Of a DNA stretch of 64,000 nucleotides, positions 24,940 to 34,216 are shown piece by piece (the stretch's first letter is position 1; every line of letters begins with the position of its first letter). The position numbers and the translations under genes are program-made. The notes under the pieces are model-generated. The model saw only the letters and a program-made list of their open reading frames with translations, did no database searches and was not told the origin of the DNA. Origin of the DNA: Candidatus Neomarinimicrobiota bacterium (GTDB taxonomy: Bacteria; Fidelibacterota; SORT01); contig JACZTG010000009.1 of NCBI GenBank assembly GCA_022573815.1, forward strand, positions 1 to 64,000, written 5' to 3'.

Positions 24940-26202
24940 ATGAATTTAAAACAAAAAATTATCTGCCTCTCAATTCTGACATCATTCGCATCAAGCGGAG
25001 CTGATCTGTCCGCTCAGCTGCGGAAAGACCCTCGTAGTGTCGGTATGGCGGGAGCATATACCACTATCGCAAGAGATTTCTTCGCCGTCGGAGTTAATCC
25101 GGCGAATCTTGGTATTGTCAGGAATTTCATCGCAATGCAGCTGTTACAGGTGAACGTCGGAATATCAAATACCAGTTTGAGTCTATCTGAATACAATAAA
25201 TTCAACGGAGCGGATTTGGAAAAAGACAATAAGAAAGAAGAGCTGTTGTCGCTCATTCCCGAAAACGGGCTCACATTCTTCTATGATTCCTCTTTGCAGC
25301 CTATTCTCGGAAACCTATCATGGAATAATATGGCGATTTCAACGGACGTTTATGCGATTGGAGAGCTGACGGTCCCGAAGGCTCCTTTCGAAATACTTTT
25401 TAACGGGAATGAACTCGGAAGAGAATATCAGCTTGATGCGGCGGGTGAATCGCTTGTTGCCGCTGAAATAGGATTTTCCAACGGCGGAGTATTCGGAAAT
25501 ATTCTCGTTGGCTATACGACAAGAGTTATCAGAGGTATAAGCTACTTCGGAATTGATGAATCCAACGCGGGACTTCTGACCGATTCATCAGGAGTATTCA
25601 GTGAGTCTGAATACCTGGTAACGGCGTCAGCCGGTGGGTGGGGAGGTTCCTTGGATGTTGGTCTTCTGATCCTTGACGTTGGTAAATGGCATTTAGGTGC
25701 GGCTATAAATAATCTATACAGCAGAATAAGGTGGACTGATAGCAATGAGCGGATTAGATATTTCTATAATATTGATAACCTGAATCTCAACCGGGTAGCG
25801 AAAAAAGGTTTTGAATCTCTGGTTGTAGGAGGAAACGAACGAACCGAATTCAGCGAAAGTTTTTCGACCCGGCTGCCAACAATATTTCGAATGGGAGCAT
25901 CTACTACTTTTTATGAAACACTGGTGGCTATTGATTATCAACAAGGATTCAGCGACAGGTTATATGCCAGTAAGGTGGGGAAATTCGCAGTTGGATTCGA
26001 ATACTTCGGAGAGTCGAATTTCCCGGTGAGAATTGGAATCGCCGCCGGTGGTAGAGAAAAAAAAGAATTCGGTTTCGGATTCGGAATGAGGTTTATCGGG
26101 CTGCGATTTGATTTCGCCTATGCGTTAAGAGGAGGCTATACACCTTCGAATGCGAAAGGATTTGAAATTTCGGCGTCATTGTGGACAGCGCTCGGCAATT
26201 AA
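24940..26202 (+). CDS. Outer membrane protein, DUF5723/OmpP1-like
   Basis: This 420-aa protein has a signal peptide (MNLKQKIICLSILTSFASSG). The N-terminal segment DPRSVGMAGAYTTIARDFF followed by GVNPANLG is the hallmark of PorV/FadL/OmpP1-like barrels in FCB bacteria. The remainder alternates polar and aromatic residues in strand-length runs, and the C-terminus (FEISASLWTALGN) reads like a last barrel strand. The function is unknown; related proteins act as channels or as partners for surface lipoproteins. It is tightly linked to the upstream lipoprotein gene and converges on lptG with a 19-base gap. Confidence 0.75.
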   Translation: MNLKQKIICLSILTSFASSGADLSAQLRKDPRSVGMAGAYTTIARDFFAVGVNPANLGIVRNFIAMQLLQVNVGISNTSLSLSEYNKFNGADLEKDNKKEELLSLIPENGLTFFYDSSLQPILGNLSWNNMAISTDVYAIGELTVPKAPFEILFNGNELGREYQLDAAGESLVAAEIGFSNGGVFGNILVGYTTRVIRGISYFGIDESNAGLLTDSSGVFSESEYLVTASAGGWGGSLDVGLLILDVGKWHLGAAINNLYSRIRWTDSNERIRYFYNIDNLNLNRVAKKGFESLVVGGNERTEFSESFSTRLPTIFRMGASTTFYETLVAIDYQQGFSDRLYASKVGKFAVGFEYFGESNFPVRIGIAAGGREKKEFGFGFGMRFIGLRFDFAYALRGGYTPSNAKGFEISASLWTALGN

Positions 26203-26221
26203 GCAGAGTCCGCCCCAAAAT

Positions 26222-27307
26222 TTATTTCCTGGATTTTATTATCAAGACAATTGATAGGAATAAAAAGATACCATTGCCGAGCCAAACCCCCACCATCGGA
26301 TCAAGAATTCCCTGTTTGGCAAGAGTCTGACCGAATTTAATAAGTCCGTAAAAGAGGAAACTGGTAAGAAGAGCCATTCCGACGCCGAAAGCTATACCGC
26401 TGTTTACCCTGCCGACAGCCATTGGTATGCCGATCAGAATGATTACAAAATTTGTGAATGACAACGAAATCTTGAATATGTGGTTAATTTTCCAATTTCG
26501 GGCTTCAATTCCGTTTGCTTCCAAATTCTTAACGAATTTTCCAAGCTCCCAATAGCTCATTTCTTCGGGTTTTCGGTTTTCTTCTTTCAGACTGGCTGGA
26601 GTGACGCGAATATCAATAGTATCAACCATCTCGCTCGAAAGGATAATTTCCTTTTCACCCTCAAATCTTCTTAAAATTACATTCATGAAAATCCATTTGG
26701 ATTTTTCTTCATCCCATATCATTTCCGCTGCGTCCAGCCGTTGGAAAAGCGATTCGTTTCTGAAATATTGTATATTTATCCGCTCGCCTTTCATATCTTT
26801 GAATTTGTATACTCCGATTGAGAGGTTTCTGTTTTTTCCTTCCTGGAAATTTATATTAAACTTCCTCAAAGCTTCTCGTTTAGACCCTTTAAGCGAATAT
26901 TTTCTCGCGATGTCAAATCGTTTTCTGCTTGATTTTATAACAACAATTTCACCGAAATAGAATGAAAAAATACTGATCACGATTCCTAAAATTATCATAG
27001 GAACAACAAGCCGATAGAGGCTCACGCCGGCAGATTTGATTGAAACGAGCTCGTTGTATTTCTCCAATGTGGCGAACGTTATAACCGACGCCAATAATAC
27101 GGCAATAGGCAACGAAATATTGAACAGCCATGGAAGGTTCAGCAGAGAGAAGAGAGCGGCGGTACTCGCCGGAGCGTCTGAATCAAGGATTTTTCGCAGA
27201 TTTTCAACCAGATCCACAATAAAGAAAATGACGAGGAATGCCGCGCTGGTCATAGCCAACGTAGTTATGAATTTTGTAAATATGTAACTGTCCAGTTTCT
27301 TAATCAT
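26222..27307 (-). CDS. lptG: LptF/LptG-family lipopolysaccharide export permease
   Basis: This 361-aa protein has the YjgP/YjgQ layout. Two N-terminal transmembrane helices precede a long periplasmic beta-jellyroll (about 120-260), with three helices near positions 55, 100 and 285-355. MIKKLDSYIFTKFI at the start is typical. LptF and LptG form the membrane part of the LPS transporter with LptB and pass LPS to LptC/A. Only one such gene is in the window, so LptF versus LptG is uncertain. It implies an outer membrane with LPS or a similar glycolipid. The ATG at 27307 has a weak AGGATA site. Confidence 0.88.
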   Translation of the reverse strand: MIKKLDSYIFTKFITTLAMTSAAFLVIFFIVDLVENLRKILDSDAPASTAALFSLLNLPWLFNISLPIAVLLASVITFATLEKYNELVSIKSAGVSLYRLVVPMIILGIVISIFSFYFGEIVVIKSSRKRFDIARKYSLKGSKREALRKFNINFQEGKNRNLSIGVYKFKDMKGERINIQYFRNESLFQRLDAAEMIWDEEKSKWIFMNVILRRFEGEKEIILSSEMVDTIDIRVTPASLKEENRKPEEMSYWELGKFVKNLEANGIEARNWKINHIFKISLSFTNFVIILIGIPMAVGRVNSGIAFGVGMALLTSFLFYGLIKFGQTLAKQGILDPMVGVWLGNGIFLFLSIVLIIKSRK

Positions 27308-27476
27308 AAAATCTGTTTTATCCTAATCAGTAACTGTGATTGAAAATAATTTACTTCTTTAAGACGCTAAATGAAAATAAAAGTTAAATAGCGCATTGAA
27401 AACCGATTTTGGCGGCAGAAACCCGCTAACTATTAGTTTTACTTGACTTTATCTGAGCAACCATTTACGTTTGGCT

Positions 27477-29453
27477 ATGCTGATCAGACTGCTTATATTA
27501 TTTTTCGTTATTTTGTTTCCGGTAAACGCTGTCGTGAATGCTCAGGACAGCGCATCAAATCTCCAAATTGAGGCTCCCGATTATACATTAACAAACGTAG
27601 AATTTGAATTTTCGCTGAAGGTTGTCGATGAGTACGGTGAGATTGACCGAGCTGCATCGGGAGAGTTATCTCTGGAAGGATTCGTGGTGGAAGACGAGGA
27701 CGGTAAGTTCACAAAACCGGTAATTTTTCAGATTACCCACGGTGAGTTTTCCATAGACAATGCTGTTTTTCAGAACAGCGGAGACAACAGCATTGAAGTT
27801 TGGTTCAACGGCTCGGCCGTCAGAAAAAGTGTCACGACTTTACCCGGTATTTTGAGCATCGCTCCGCCGCTCATCGCTATCGGGCTTGCGATATTATTTC
27901 GGGAAGTTCTTATAAGTCTGTTCGCCGGTGTTTGGATAGGGGCGTTATTCCTTTCGGGATTTAATCCTTTTAAGGGATTCCTTCTGACTATCAATGATTA
28001 TATCGTGCCGGCTCTGGCAGACAGAGACCATGTGGCGGTAGTCTTATTCAGCATGAGTTTGGGCGGAATGGTGGGAATTATTTCTCGAAACGGCGGTATG
28101 TTCGGCGTAGTGGAAAAGATCTCGAAATACGCTAAAACCGCGCGGTCCGGGCAGATTGCCACGCTGGGGATGGGACTGCTTATCTTCTTTGATGATTACT
28201 CCAATACCCTCCTTGTGGGAAATACAATGCGTCCTTTTACGGATAAATTACGAATATCCCGTGAAAAACTTTCTTTCATCGTGGATGCAACTGCGGCGCC
28301 GATTGCGTCGGTAGCATTCGTGAGTACCTGGATCGGGTTTCAAAATGGACTCATAGGAGAAGGGTTCAAGAATATCGGTTTGGACAGAGATCCGTACATT
28401 ACTTTTCTTCAGTCGATTCCTTACAGCTTTTACGCGATATTAATGCTTGCTCTAATACTGATAACCGCAATCCGGAAAAAAGATTTCGGTCCTATGCTCA
28501 GAGCGGAAAAACGCGCAGCCTCAACAGGTAAAGTTCTTCGGGACGGCGCCACCCCATTAGCAGGAGGGGATCTGAGCGAACTGGAAATACCGGATGATAT
28601 TCCCAAGAAATGGCATAACGCGCTCATACCGATAGGTTTTGTCATATTTACGGTGATCTCAGGGCTATATTTCAATGGAAAGTCTGCTTTAGGCGATTCA
28701 GCCGGGGATATGAAAATCTACCAAATCATAGGAGCGGCGGACTCTTTCACAGTTCTGATGTGGGCTGCGTTTGGAGGTTCTCTTTTAGCAGGCGTGATGA
28801 GTTTAGGTCAGAGGATTCTAACGCTTCAGGAGACCGTTGACGCCTATCTGAACGGACTCAAGTCAATGGTTCTTGCTATGGTCATACTCGTCCTGGCATG
28901 GTCACTGGGCGCTATCGCGGCAGACCTTTCAACTGCGGACTACGTTCTATATCTTACGCGAGGATTATTTTCGCCGCATTTCCTTCCTGCGATGACTTTT
29001 ATCGTTGCTGCATTAATAGCCTTTTCAACAGGTACATCATGGGGAACTATGGCGATTCTCATACCGATAGTGATTCCTATGGCTTATCACCTTCCCATAG
29101 AAGCGGGCTATGATGCCGCATTATTGGAGTCCATATTTCTCGGTACGATAGCGGCTGTTCTTTCAGGGGCGTGTTTTGGGGATCATTGTTCACCCATTTC
29201 AGATACTACTATAATGTCCTCGATGGCATCAGGGGCGGATCACATTGATCATGTTAAAACTCAAATGCCGTATGCTGTCCTCGTAGCTGCAGTGGCTGTT
29301 GTGGCGGGATATATTCCGGCGGGATTCAACGTGAATCCGCTCTTCTCAATCGTAGCAGGCGTCGGCGCTATCTACGCCTTTCACCGCTATATGGCAAAAC
29401 CGGTGAGTTTATCAGAAGGTAGGGCAGAACAGCCGGAGAAAGTTTCCGCTTAA
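27477..29453 (+). CDS. NhaC-family Na+/H+ antiporter with an extracytoplasmic N-terminal domain
   Basis: This protein of about 658 aa is mainly an NhaC-type antiporter, with around twelve hydrophobic segments from about residue 124. Conserved stretches include FFDDYSNTLLVGNTMRP, SVAFVSTWIGFQNG and FSTGTSWGTMAIL, and near the end GACFGDHCSPISDTTIMSS. These match the Na+ antiporter family that also contains Na+/lactate-malate exchangers. Unusually, a signal peptide (about 5-24) and a beta-rich domain of about 95 residues precede the membrane part. The ATG at 27477 is used; a TTG at 27471 is the alternative. The stop overlaps that of the convergent CorC-like gene. Confidence 0.85.
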   Translation: MLIRLLILFFVILFPVNAVVNAQDSASNLQIEAPDYTLTNVEFEFSLKVVDEYGEIDRAASGELSLEGFVVEDEDGKFTKPVIFQITHGEFSIDNAVFQNSGDNSIEVWFNGSAVRKSVTTLPGILSIAPPLIAIGLAILFREVLISLFAGVWIGALFLSGFNPFKGFLLTINDYIVPALADRDHVAVVLFSMSLGGMVGIISRNGGMFGVVEKISKYAKTARSGQIATLGMGLLIFFDDYSNTLLVGNTMRPFTDKLRISREKLSFIVDATAAPIASVAFVSTWIGFQNGLIGEGFKNIGLDRDPYITFLQSIPYSFYAILMLALILITAIRKKDFGPMLRAEKRAASTGKVLRDGATPLAGGDLSELEIPDDIPKKWHNALIPIGFVIFTVISGLYFNGKSALGDSAGDMKIYQIIGAADSFTVLMWAAFGGSLLAGVMSLGQRILTLQETVDAYLNGLKSMVLAMVILVLAWSLGAIAADLSTADYVLYLTRGLFSPHFLPAMTFIVAALIAFSTGTSWGTMAILIPIVIPMAYHLPIEAGYDAALLESIFLGTIAAVLSGACFGDHCSPISDTTIMSSMASGADHIDHVKTQMPYAVLVAAVAVVAGYIPAGFNVNPLFSIVAGVGAIYAFHRYMAKPVSLSEGRAEQPEKVSA

Positions 29454-30721
29454 GTGCTCTTTTTTAAGATTACTTTTTTAACAGCTCTCGGCGTCACTCT
29501 GATTATCTCATAGACTTTATTACCAATTAAAACTTTGTCTCCTTTAGCGGGAATTTTTCCGGTATGGAAAGTCAGGAGTCCTGCTAAAGTTTCATATTCA
29601 CCGTTGGGGAATTCGATGCCGAGTTCCTCTCTGAGAAGGTCAAGCTCCGCTTCGCCGTTAATTATTATGTCTCCGTTGGGGAGTTTGCGGTAAGGTGTGG
29701 AATCCGATTGAAGGCTGAAGTCCATCTCTCCGAAAATTTCCTCCACGATGTCTTCAATGGTAAGGATACCGGCAGTTCCGCCGTATTCGTCGACGACAAC
29801 TACTACGCTCTGTTTTTCCTGCTGCATCTCTTCCATTACTTCATCCGCGGGTTTGGATTCGGGTATAAACTTAACTGTACGAATTTTAGGAGGTTTATCG
29901 GTCGCCATATCGAAGAGGTCTTTTAAAAGAATAACACCCATCATTTTATCGATAGTTTCCTCGTAAACAAGCAATTTGGAGTGATGTGTCTTGCTGAATT
30001 CCTCAATTATTTCCGAGCGGGAGAGGCCTGAAGGGATGGCGGCAATTTGTGTTCTCGGAATCATAGCTTCGCCGGCAGTGACCTCATTGAAACTTAGCAG
30101 ATTGGAAATAATCCTCCCTTCGCGCTCTTCCATATAGCCCTGTTCTTCAACATGAGAGAAAAGAACTCGCAGATCATCTTTCGAAAATGCCTGTTGAATC
30201 TCGCTTTCTCCTTCTTTGCGGAAAAAACTGAACTTCCCCAACAATTGAATCAGAGCGATGACAGGATATAAAATAAATTGGGTAACTTTCAGCAGCGGAG
30301 CGATTTTTGTGACGGTTACACCGGCTGTTTCCCTCCCGATAGTCTTTGGAAGTATTTCACCGAATATGAGTATGACAATACTTGTGACGATGAGCGCCGC
30401 CCAGCTCGGCATATATCCGATTAAGATAACTGTGGCGAAAGAAGTTGTTAGAATATTGGCCATATCAGTGCCGACAAGGGTAGTGCTTAAAAAAGACTCC
30501 GGTTTGTCAAGAAAACCAACGGCGGACTTAGCCCCTCTGATCTTTCTCTTAAGCTGAACTTCGAGTTGGATTTTATTCACGGTGACAAATACCGTCTCCG
30601 CCATGGAAAAGAAAGCGGACAAAAATAAGCCGATGCCCACCAACAAAATTTCTAACAATATTTTCTTCTCATTCTGATTTAACTTATGAGTAAGGTTAAC
30701 CAAATTGATGGTGAAACTCAA
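29450..30721 (-). CDS. CNNM/CorC (HlyC)-family membrane transporter
   Basis: This 423-aa protein has a DUF21 transmembrane domain (about 20-190, beginning LVGIGLFLSAFFSMAETVF). Two CBS domains follow (about 215-340, with MIPRTQIAAIPSGL and VVVVDEYGGTAGILTIEDI), then a C-terminal CorC_HlyC FAD-binding-like domain. Members export Mg2+ or Co2+; the older hemolysin name is misleading. The start is TTG at 30721. Its stop codon overlaps the nhaC stop on the other strand. It is divergent from sppA. Confidence 0.9.
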   Translation of the reverse strand: MSFTINLVNLTHKLNQNEKKILLEILLVGIGLFLSAFFSMAETVFVTVNKIQLEVQLKRKIRGAKSAVGFLDKPESFLSTTLVGTDMANILTTSFATVILIGYMPSWAALIVTSIVILIFGEILPKTIGRETAGVTVTKIAPLLKVTQFILYPVIALIQLLGKFSFFRKEGESEIQQAFSKDDLRVLFSHVEEQGYMEEREGRIISNLLSFNEVTAGEAMIPRTQIAAIPSGLSRSEIIEEFSKTHHSKLLVYEETIDKMMGVILLKDLFDMATDKPPKIRTVKFIPESKPADEVMEEMQQEKQSVVVVVDEYGGTAGILTIEDIVEEIFGEMDFSLQSDSTPYRKLPNGDIIINGEAELDLLREELGIEFPNGEYETLAGLLTFHTGKIPAKGDKVLIGNKVYEIIRVTPRAVKKVILKKST

Positions 30722-30830
30722 TCAGAATTTGGATTCTGCTCATATAGGCAGCTATATTTCTTCTGAAATTAGTTGATTATCTACGTGATACTTATTAAGC
30801 TACATCACCAAAACCCGCATGGAGTATTGA

Positions 30831-33290
30831 TTGTATAAGTTTATAAGAGGCTCAGCGATTTCGTTGATTCTTTTTGCATTATCTTCCGTCAGCCACGCAC
30901 AACTGATAGATGGGCTCAATCTGCCTTTTGAATCGGTGGCGATTACAAACAGCGCATCGTCAATCGCACTGAATCCGGCCGGATTAGGTTTTAATCAAGG
31001 TCGAAATTTTAATTTTGCGCAATCGCACCTGTCGGACAATTTCTTCAGCGACACGGGCGTTTATTTCGCATTTGGAAATATCGGATATTCCCTTGAGTGG
31101 TTGGATGCCGCAACATCCCGAAGAAAACACACTTTTGCGTTGGCGCTGAGCAATAGCCCGAACAGTTCAATCGGTTTTGGTTACTCTCGGTTCGGCTCAG
31201 ACAGCACCAGCTATTCGGCATTGAGTCTGTTTACTGCGGGATTGAACTTCAGACCCACAAGCTGGCTTTCGCTGGCTGGAGTTGCAACTGACGTCAGAGG
31301 AAGCAGCGTTCCCGTATTAATCGGTTCGGGAGTAGGGATATTAGAAAGCAGATATCGTCTTGGTTTGGGACTGCGACCGTTGGGAGAATTTCTTACGCTC
31401 TCGGCCGACGCGAACATTAGCAAATTTGATTCGGGCAATAATACGATTTTTCAGTTCGGGTTAGAATACTGGTCCGATAAAGGATTCAGTATTAACGGTA
31501 TGCTGGACGAAGACGGTGGATTTGAATTCGGCATAGAGATTGGATTTCCCACTATAGCTGTTCGCAACAGCAACCGCTATAGCGAAAGTGGCGCTTATCT
31601 TTCGTCTGTTTCTGTGCTTGAGATGAGAAATAGAAGAAGAGCTACTTCTCTGCAACAGAAGGGAAGTTTTTTACAGTTGAAACTTTCGGGAACTGTTCCC
31701 GATGAGCCGACCTCGAGTTTCTTTTTCAGGGGAGCGAGAACCACATCGGAATGGGTTCGTCTCATTGACAGAGCGCGTGATGATAAACAGATAGGCGGAA
31801 TTATCCTGCATGTTGGCGCATTTACGGGGGGAATGTCAACCGCCGCAGAAATAAGAAACGCGCTTTTGCGGTTTAAAAGCAGTGGTAAAAAGATAATTGC
31901 ATATGCGGAAATTATGACGGTGAAAGGGTTATATGTTGCCTCAGTTGCCGAAAAAATTTATATGAATCCGTCGGGATACCTTTTCTTTGCAGGGTTGAGA
32001 GCGCAAGTGACTCACTATAAAAGTATGTTGGAAAAAATCGGCATTGAAGCGGAATTCATCAGAGTGGGAAGATATAAAAGTGCGGTTGAGCCCACAACGC
32101 TTGATTCAATGTCTTCTTCGAGAAGGGAAGAGTTGAACGCAATTCTCGATGATTTTCAGGAGAACATTTATTCGGTTATAGCCGATGGAAGAAACCTTTC
32201 AAGGGAAGATATAAGTTCGGCGGCGGAAGAGGGTCCGTATACCACCGGCGAAGCAGTTACCGCAAAGCTTATAGACGGCACTGCTTATGAAGACGAGATA
32301 GAGGATAAAGTCAAAGAACTGTTCCGCGTTAAGAACTTTTCTAAAATAACCGGGCGAACTTACGAAAAACAAAAACTTCTTGTTCGCAGATGGAATAGGA
32401 AACCTATAGTAGCGATTCTGCATCTCAGCGGCGTAATCGGAACAGGAGAAAGCCGAAAGAGTCCATTGGGCGGATCAAAAGTGCTTGGAGCAAAATCAAT
32501 AGCGCGGATGATTAAATCGCTAAGGAATAACCGAAATGTGAAAGCCATAATACTGCGAATCGACAGCGGCGGCGGCACTACGCTTGGCTCAGACATAATT
32601 TGGCGTGAGATGCATAAGACTAAAGGCGAGAAGCCGCTTATAGTCAGCTTCGGCGACATAGCGGCGTCGGGAGCGTATTATCTCGCCATGCCGGCGGATA
32701 CGATTCTTGCTGAAAAAATGAGCCTTACCGGTTCTATCGGTATATTTATGGGTAAACCGAGCTTGAAAGGACTTTATAAAAAATTAGGCATCAGCAAAGA
32801 AATGATAAAACGCGGCAAACATTCGGACATTTTTTCTGAAAATAAGAAATGGACAGATGATGAAAGAGAACTTCTCCAAAGACAGCTGAATGAGCTTTAT
32901 GATGATTTTGTGAACAAGGTTGCAGAGGGACGGGGGCTCAGCAAGACCGAGGTTGACAGTGCCGCTATGGGTCGGGTCTGGACAGGCGAAGACGCCCTCG
33001 AGCTGGGTTTAATTGATATAATCGGCGGTATCAGGAAAGCGGAAGACGTGGCTCTTGAGATGATTAATTCTACCAGAGAAGAGACTAAGTTTGTGGCGCT
33101 CTCTTCTTTTGGAGGCTCCGGATTTCGGATAGGAGCGGCATTCAGCGCGCTGTCCGACAGGTTGGTTCAAGACGCCATAGCGCCGTTTGGACCTTTAGCG
33201 GAAGATTTTCAGGAAGCAATAGAATTATTATTACTCTTGCAGGATGATCAACGTCTGTCAGTTACTCCGTACAATCTGGAAATTGAGTGA
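30831..33290 (+). CDS. sppA: SppA-type S49 signal peptide peptidase fused to an N-terminal barrel-like domain
   Basis: This 819-aa protein starts with a cleavable signal peptide (about 1-23, SSVSHAQ). Residues about 24-280 resemble a PorV/OmpP1-type outer-membrane barrel: the opening ITNSASSIALNPAGLGF is characteristic, followed by strand-like repeats. Residues about 280-800 are the tandem S49 protease of the long SppA type. The expected catalytic Lys416 (GRYKSAVEP) and Ser613 (DIAASGAYYLA) are both present. E. coli SppA instead has an N-terminal membrane anchor and no such domain. The start is TTG at 30831 with GGAG upstream. The stop overlaps murQ by four bases. The protease fold is confident; the barrel assignment is inferred. 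Confidence 0.88.
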   Translation: MYKFIRGSAISLILFALSSVSHAQLIDGLNLPFESVAITNSASSIALNPAGLGFNQGRNFNFAQSHLSDNFFSDTGVYFAFGNIGYSLEWLDAATSRRKHTFALALSNSPNSSIGFGYSRFGSDSTSYSALSLFTAGLNFRPTSWLSLAGVATDVRGSSVPVLIGSGVGILESRYRLGLGLRPLGEFLTLSADANISKFDSGNNTIFQFGLEYWSDKGFSINGMLDEDGGFEFGIEIGFPTIAVRNSNRYSESGAYLSSVSVLEMRNRRRATSLQQKGSFLQLKLSGTVPDEPTSSFFFRGARTTSEWVRLIDRARDDKQIGGIILHVGAFTGGMSTAAEIRNALLRFKSSGKKIIAYAEIMTVKGLYVASVAEKIYMNPSGYLFFAGLRAQVTHYKSMLEKIGIEAEFIRVGRYKSAVEPTTLDSMSSSRREELNAILDDFQENIYSVIADGRNLSREDISSAAEEGPYTTGEAVTAKLIDGTAYEDEIEDKVKELFRVKNFSKITGRTYEKQKLLVRRWNRKPIVAILHLSGVIGTGESRKSPLGGSKVLGAKSIARMIKSLRNNRNVKAIILRIDSGGGTTLGSDIIWREMHKTKGEKPLIVSFGDIAASGAYYLAMPADTILAEKMSLTGSIGIFMGKPSLKGLYKKLGISKEMIKRGKHSDIFSENKKWTDDERELLQRQLNELYDDFVNKVAEGRGLSKTEVDSAAMGRVWTGEDALELGLIDIIGGIRKAEDVALEMINSTREETKFVALSSFGGSGFRIGAAFSALSDRLVQDAIAPFGPLAEDFQEAIELLLLLQDDQRLSVTPYNLEIE

Positions 33291-34216
33291 CCGAAAGAAA
33301 AAAAACGATTGTTGACAGCGGCAAAATGGCATCTTTGACGACAGAGACTCGCAATCAAAAAAGTATGAACATTGACGCTATGTCCGTGCCCGAAATATTA
33401 GACCTGATAAATTCAGAAGATAAACTCATCGCAGACACCGTAGCCGAAGAAAAAGATAATATCGCAAAGGCAGTGGATTTAGTCGTAGAATCTCTCCGCA
33501 GCGGAGGGCGGCTTATCTATGCGGGAGCGGGAACGAGCGGCAGACTCGGAATATTAGACTCAACGGAAATTCCTCCTACTTTTTCTGCCGAACCGGAATT
33601 GGTGCAGGGAATTATCGCAGGCGGGATGGATGCTCTTGTTCGTTCAATCGAGGGAGCGGAAGATTACCCCGAAGACGGGAAAACCGATATTGCGGCGAAA
33701 AACATCACTGAAAAAGATGTTGTATTCGGTATTGCCACAAGCGGAAGAACGCCTTATGTCCTTGGTGCGCTTGAAAAAGCGAGAGAATTAGGAGCGAAAA
33801 CTGTGTTTCTTACCTGTAATGCTGTTGATCCCGACGATGTAGCGGCGGAGGTTATCATAACGCTCATTGTGGGAGCGGAGGTTATCACAGGCTCCACCCG
33901 TATGAAAGCGGGCACCGCCACCAAGCTGGTCTTGAATATGGTCACCACAACTTCGATGATAAAATTGGGTAAAGTATACAAAAACCTGATGGTGGACTTA
34001 AAGGCGGTGAACAACAAACTTGTTGACAGGGCGTGCAGAATACTTGAGACTATTACAGGTTTAAACTATGAGTCGGCGGAATCACTTCTGCGAGAAGCGG
34101 ATATGAATTTGAAAACCGCGCTGGTAATGCAAATCGCTTCTGTTGATAGCTCAAAAGCGTCGGAGCTGCTTGAAGAGGCGGACGGAATAATAAGAAACGC
34201 TGTTAATCTTCCATGA
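33287..34216 (+). CDS. murQ: N-acetylmuramic acid 6-phosphate etherase
   Basis: This 309-aa protein converts MurNAc-6-phosphate to GlcNAc-6-phosphate and lactate in peptidoglycan recycling. The SIS-fold signature GAGTSGRLGILDSTEIPPTF contains the catalytic Glu, and GSTRMKAGTATKLVLN is the second signature. The length is normal. The start is GTG at 33287, overlapping the sppA stop (GTGA). The stop overlaps anmK (ATGA), so sppA, murQ and anmK are translationally coupled. Confidence 0.96.
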   Translation: MTERKKTIVDSGKMASLTTETRNQKSMNIDAMSVPEILDLINSEDKLIADTVAEEKDNIAKAVDLVVESLRSGGRLIYAGAGTSGRLGILDSTEIPPTFSAEPELVQGIIAGGMDALVRSIEGAEDYPEDGKTDIAAKNITEKDVVFGIATSGRTPYVLGALEKARELGAKTVFLTCNAVDPDDVAAEVIITLIVGAEVITGSTRMKAGTATKLVLNMVTTTSMIKLGKVYKNLMVDLKAVNNKLVDRACRILETITGLNYESAESLLREADMNLKTALVMQIASVDSSKASELLEEADGIIRNAVNLP

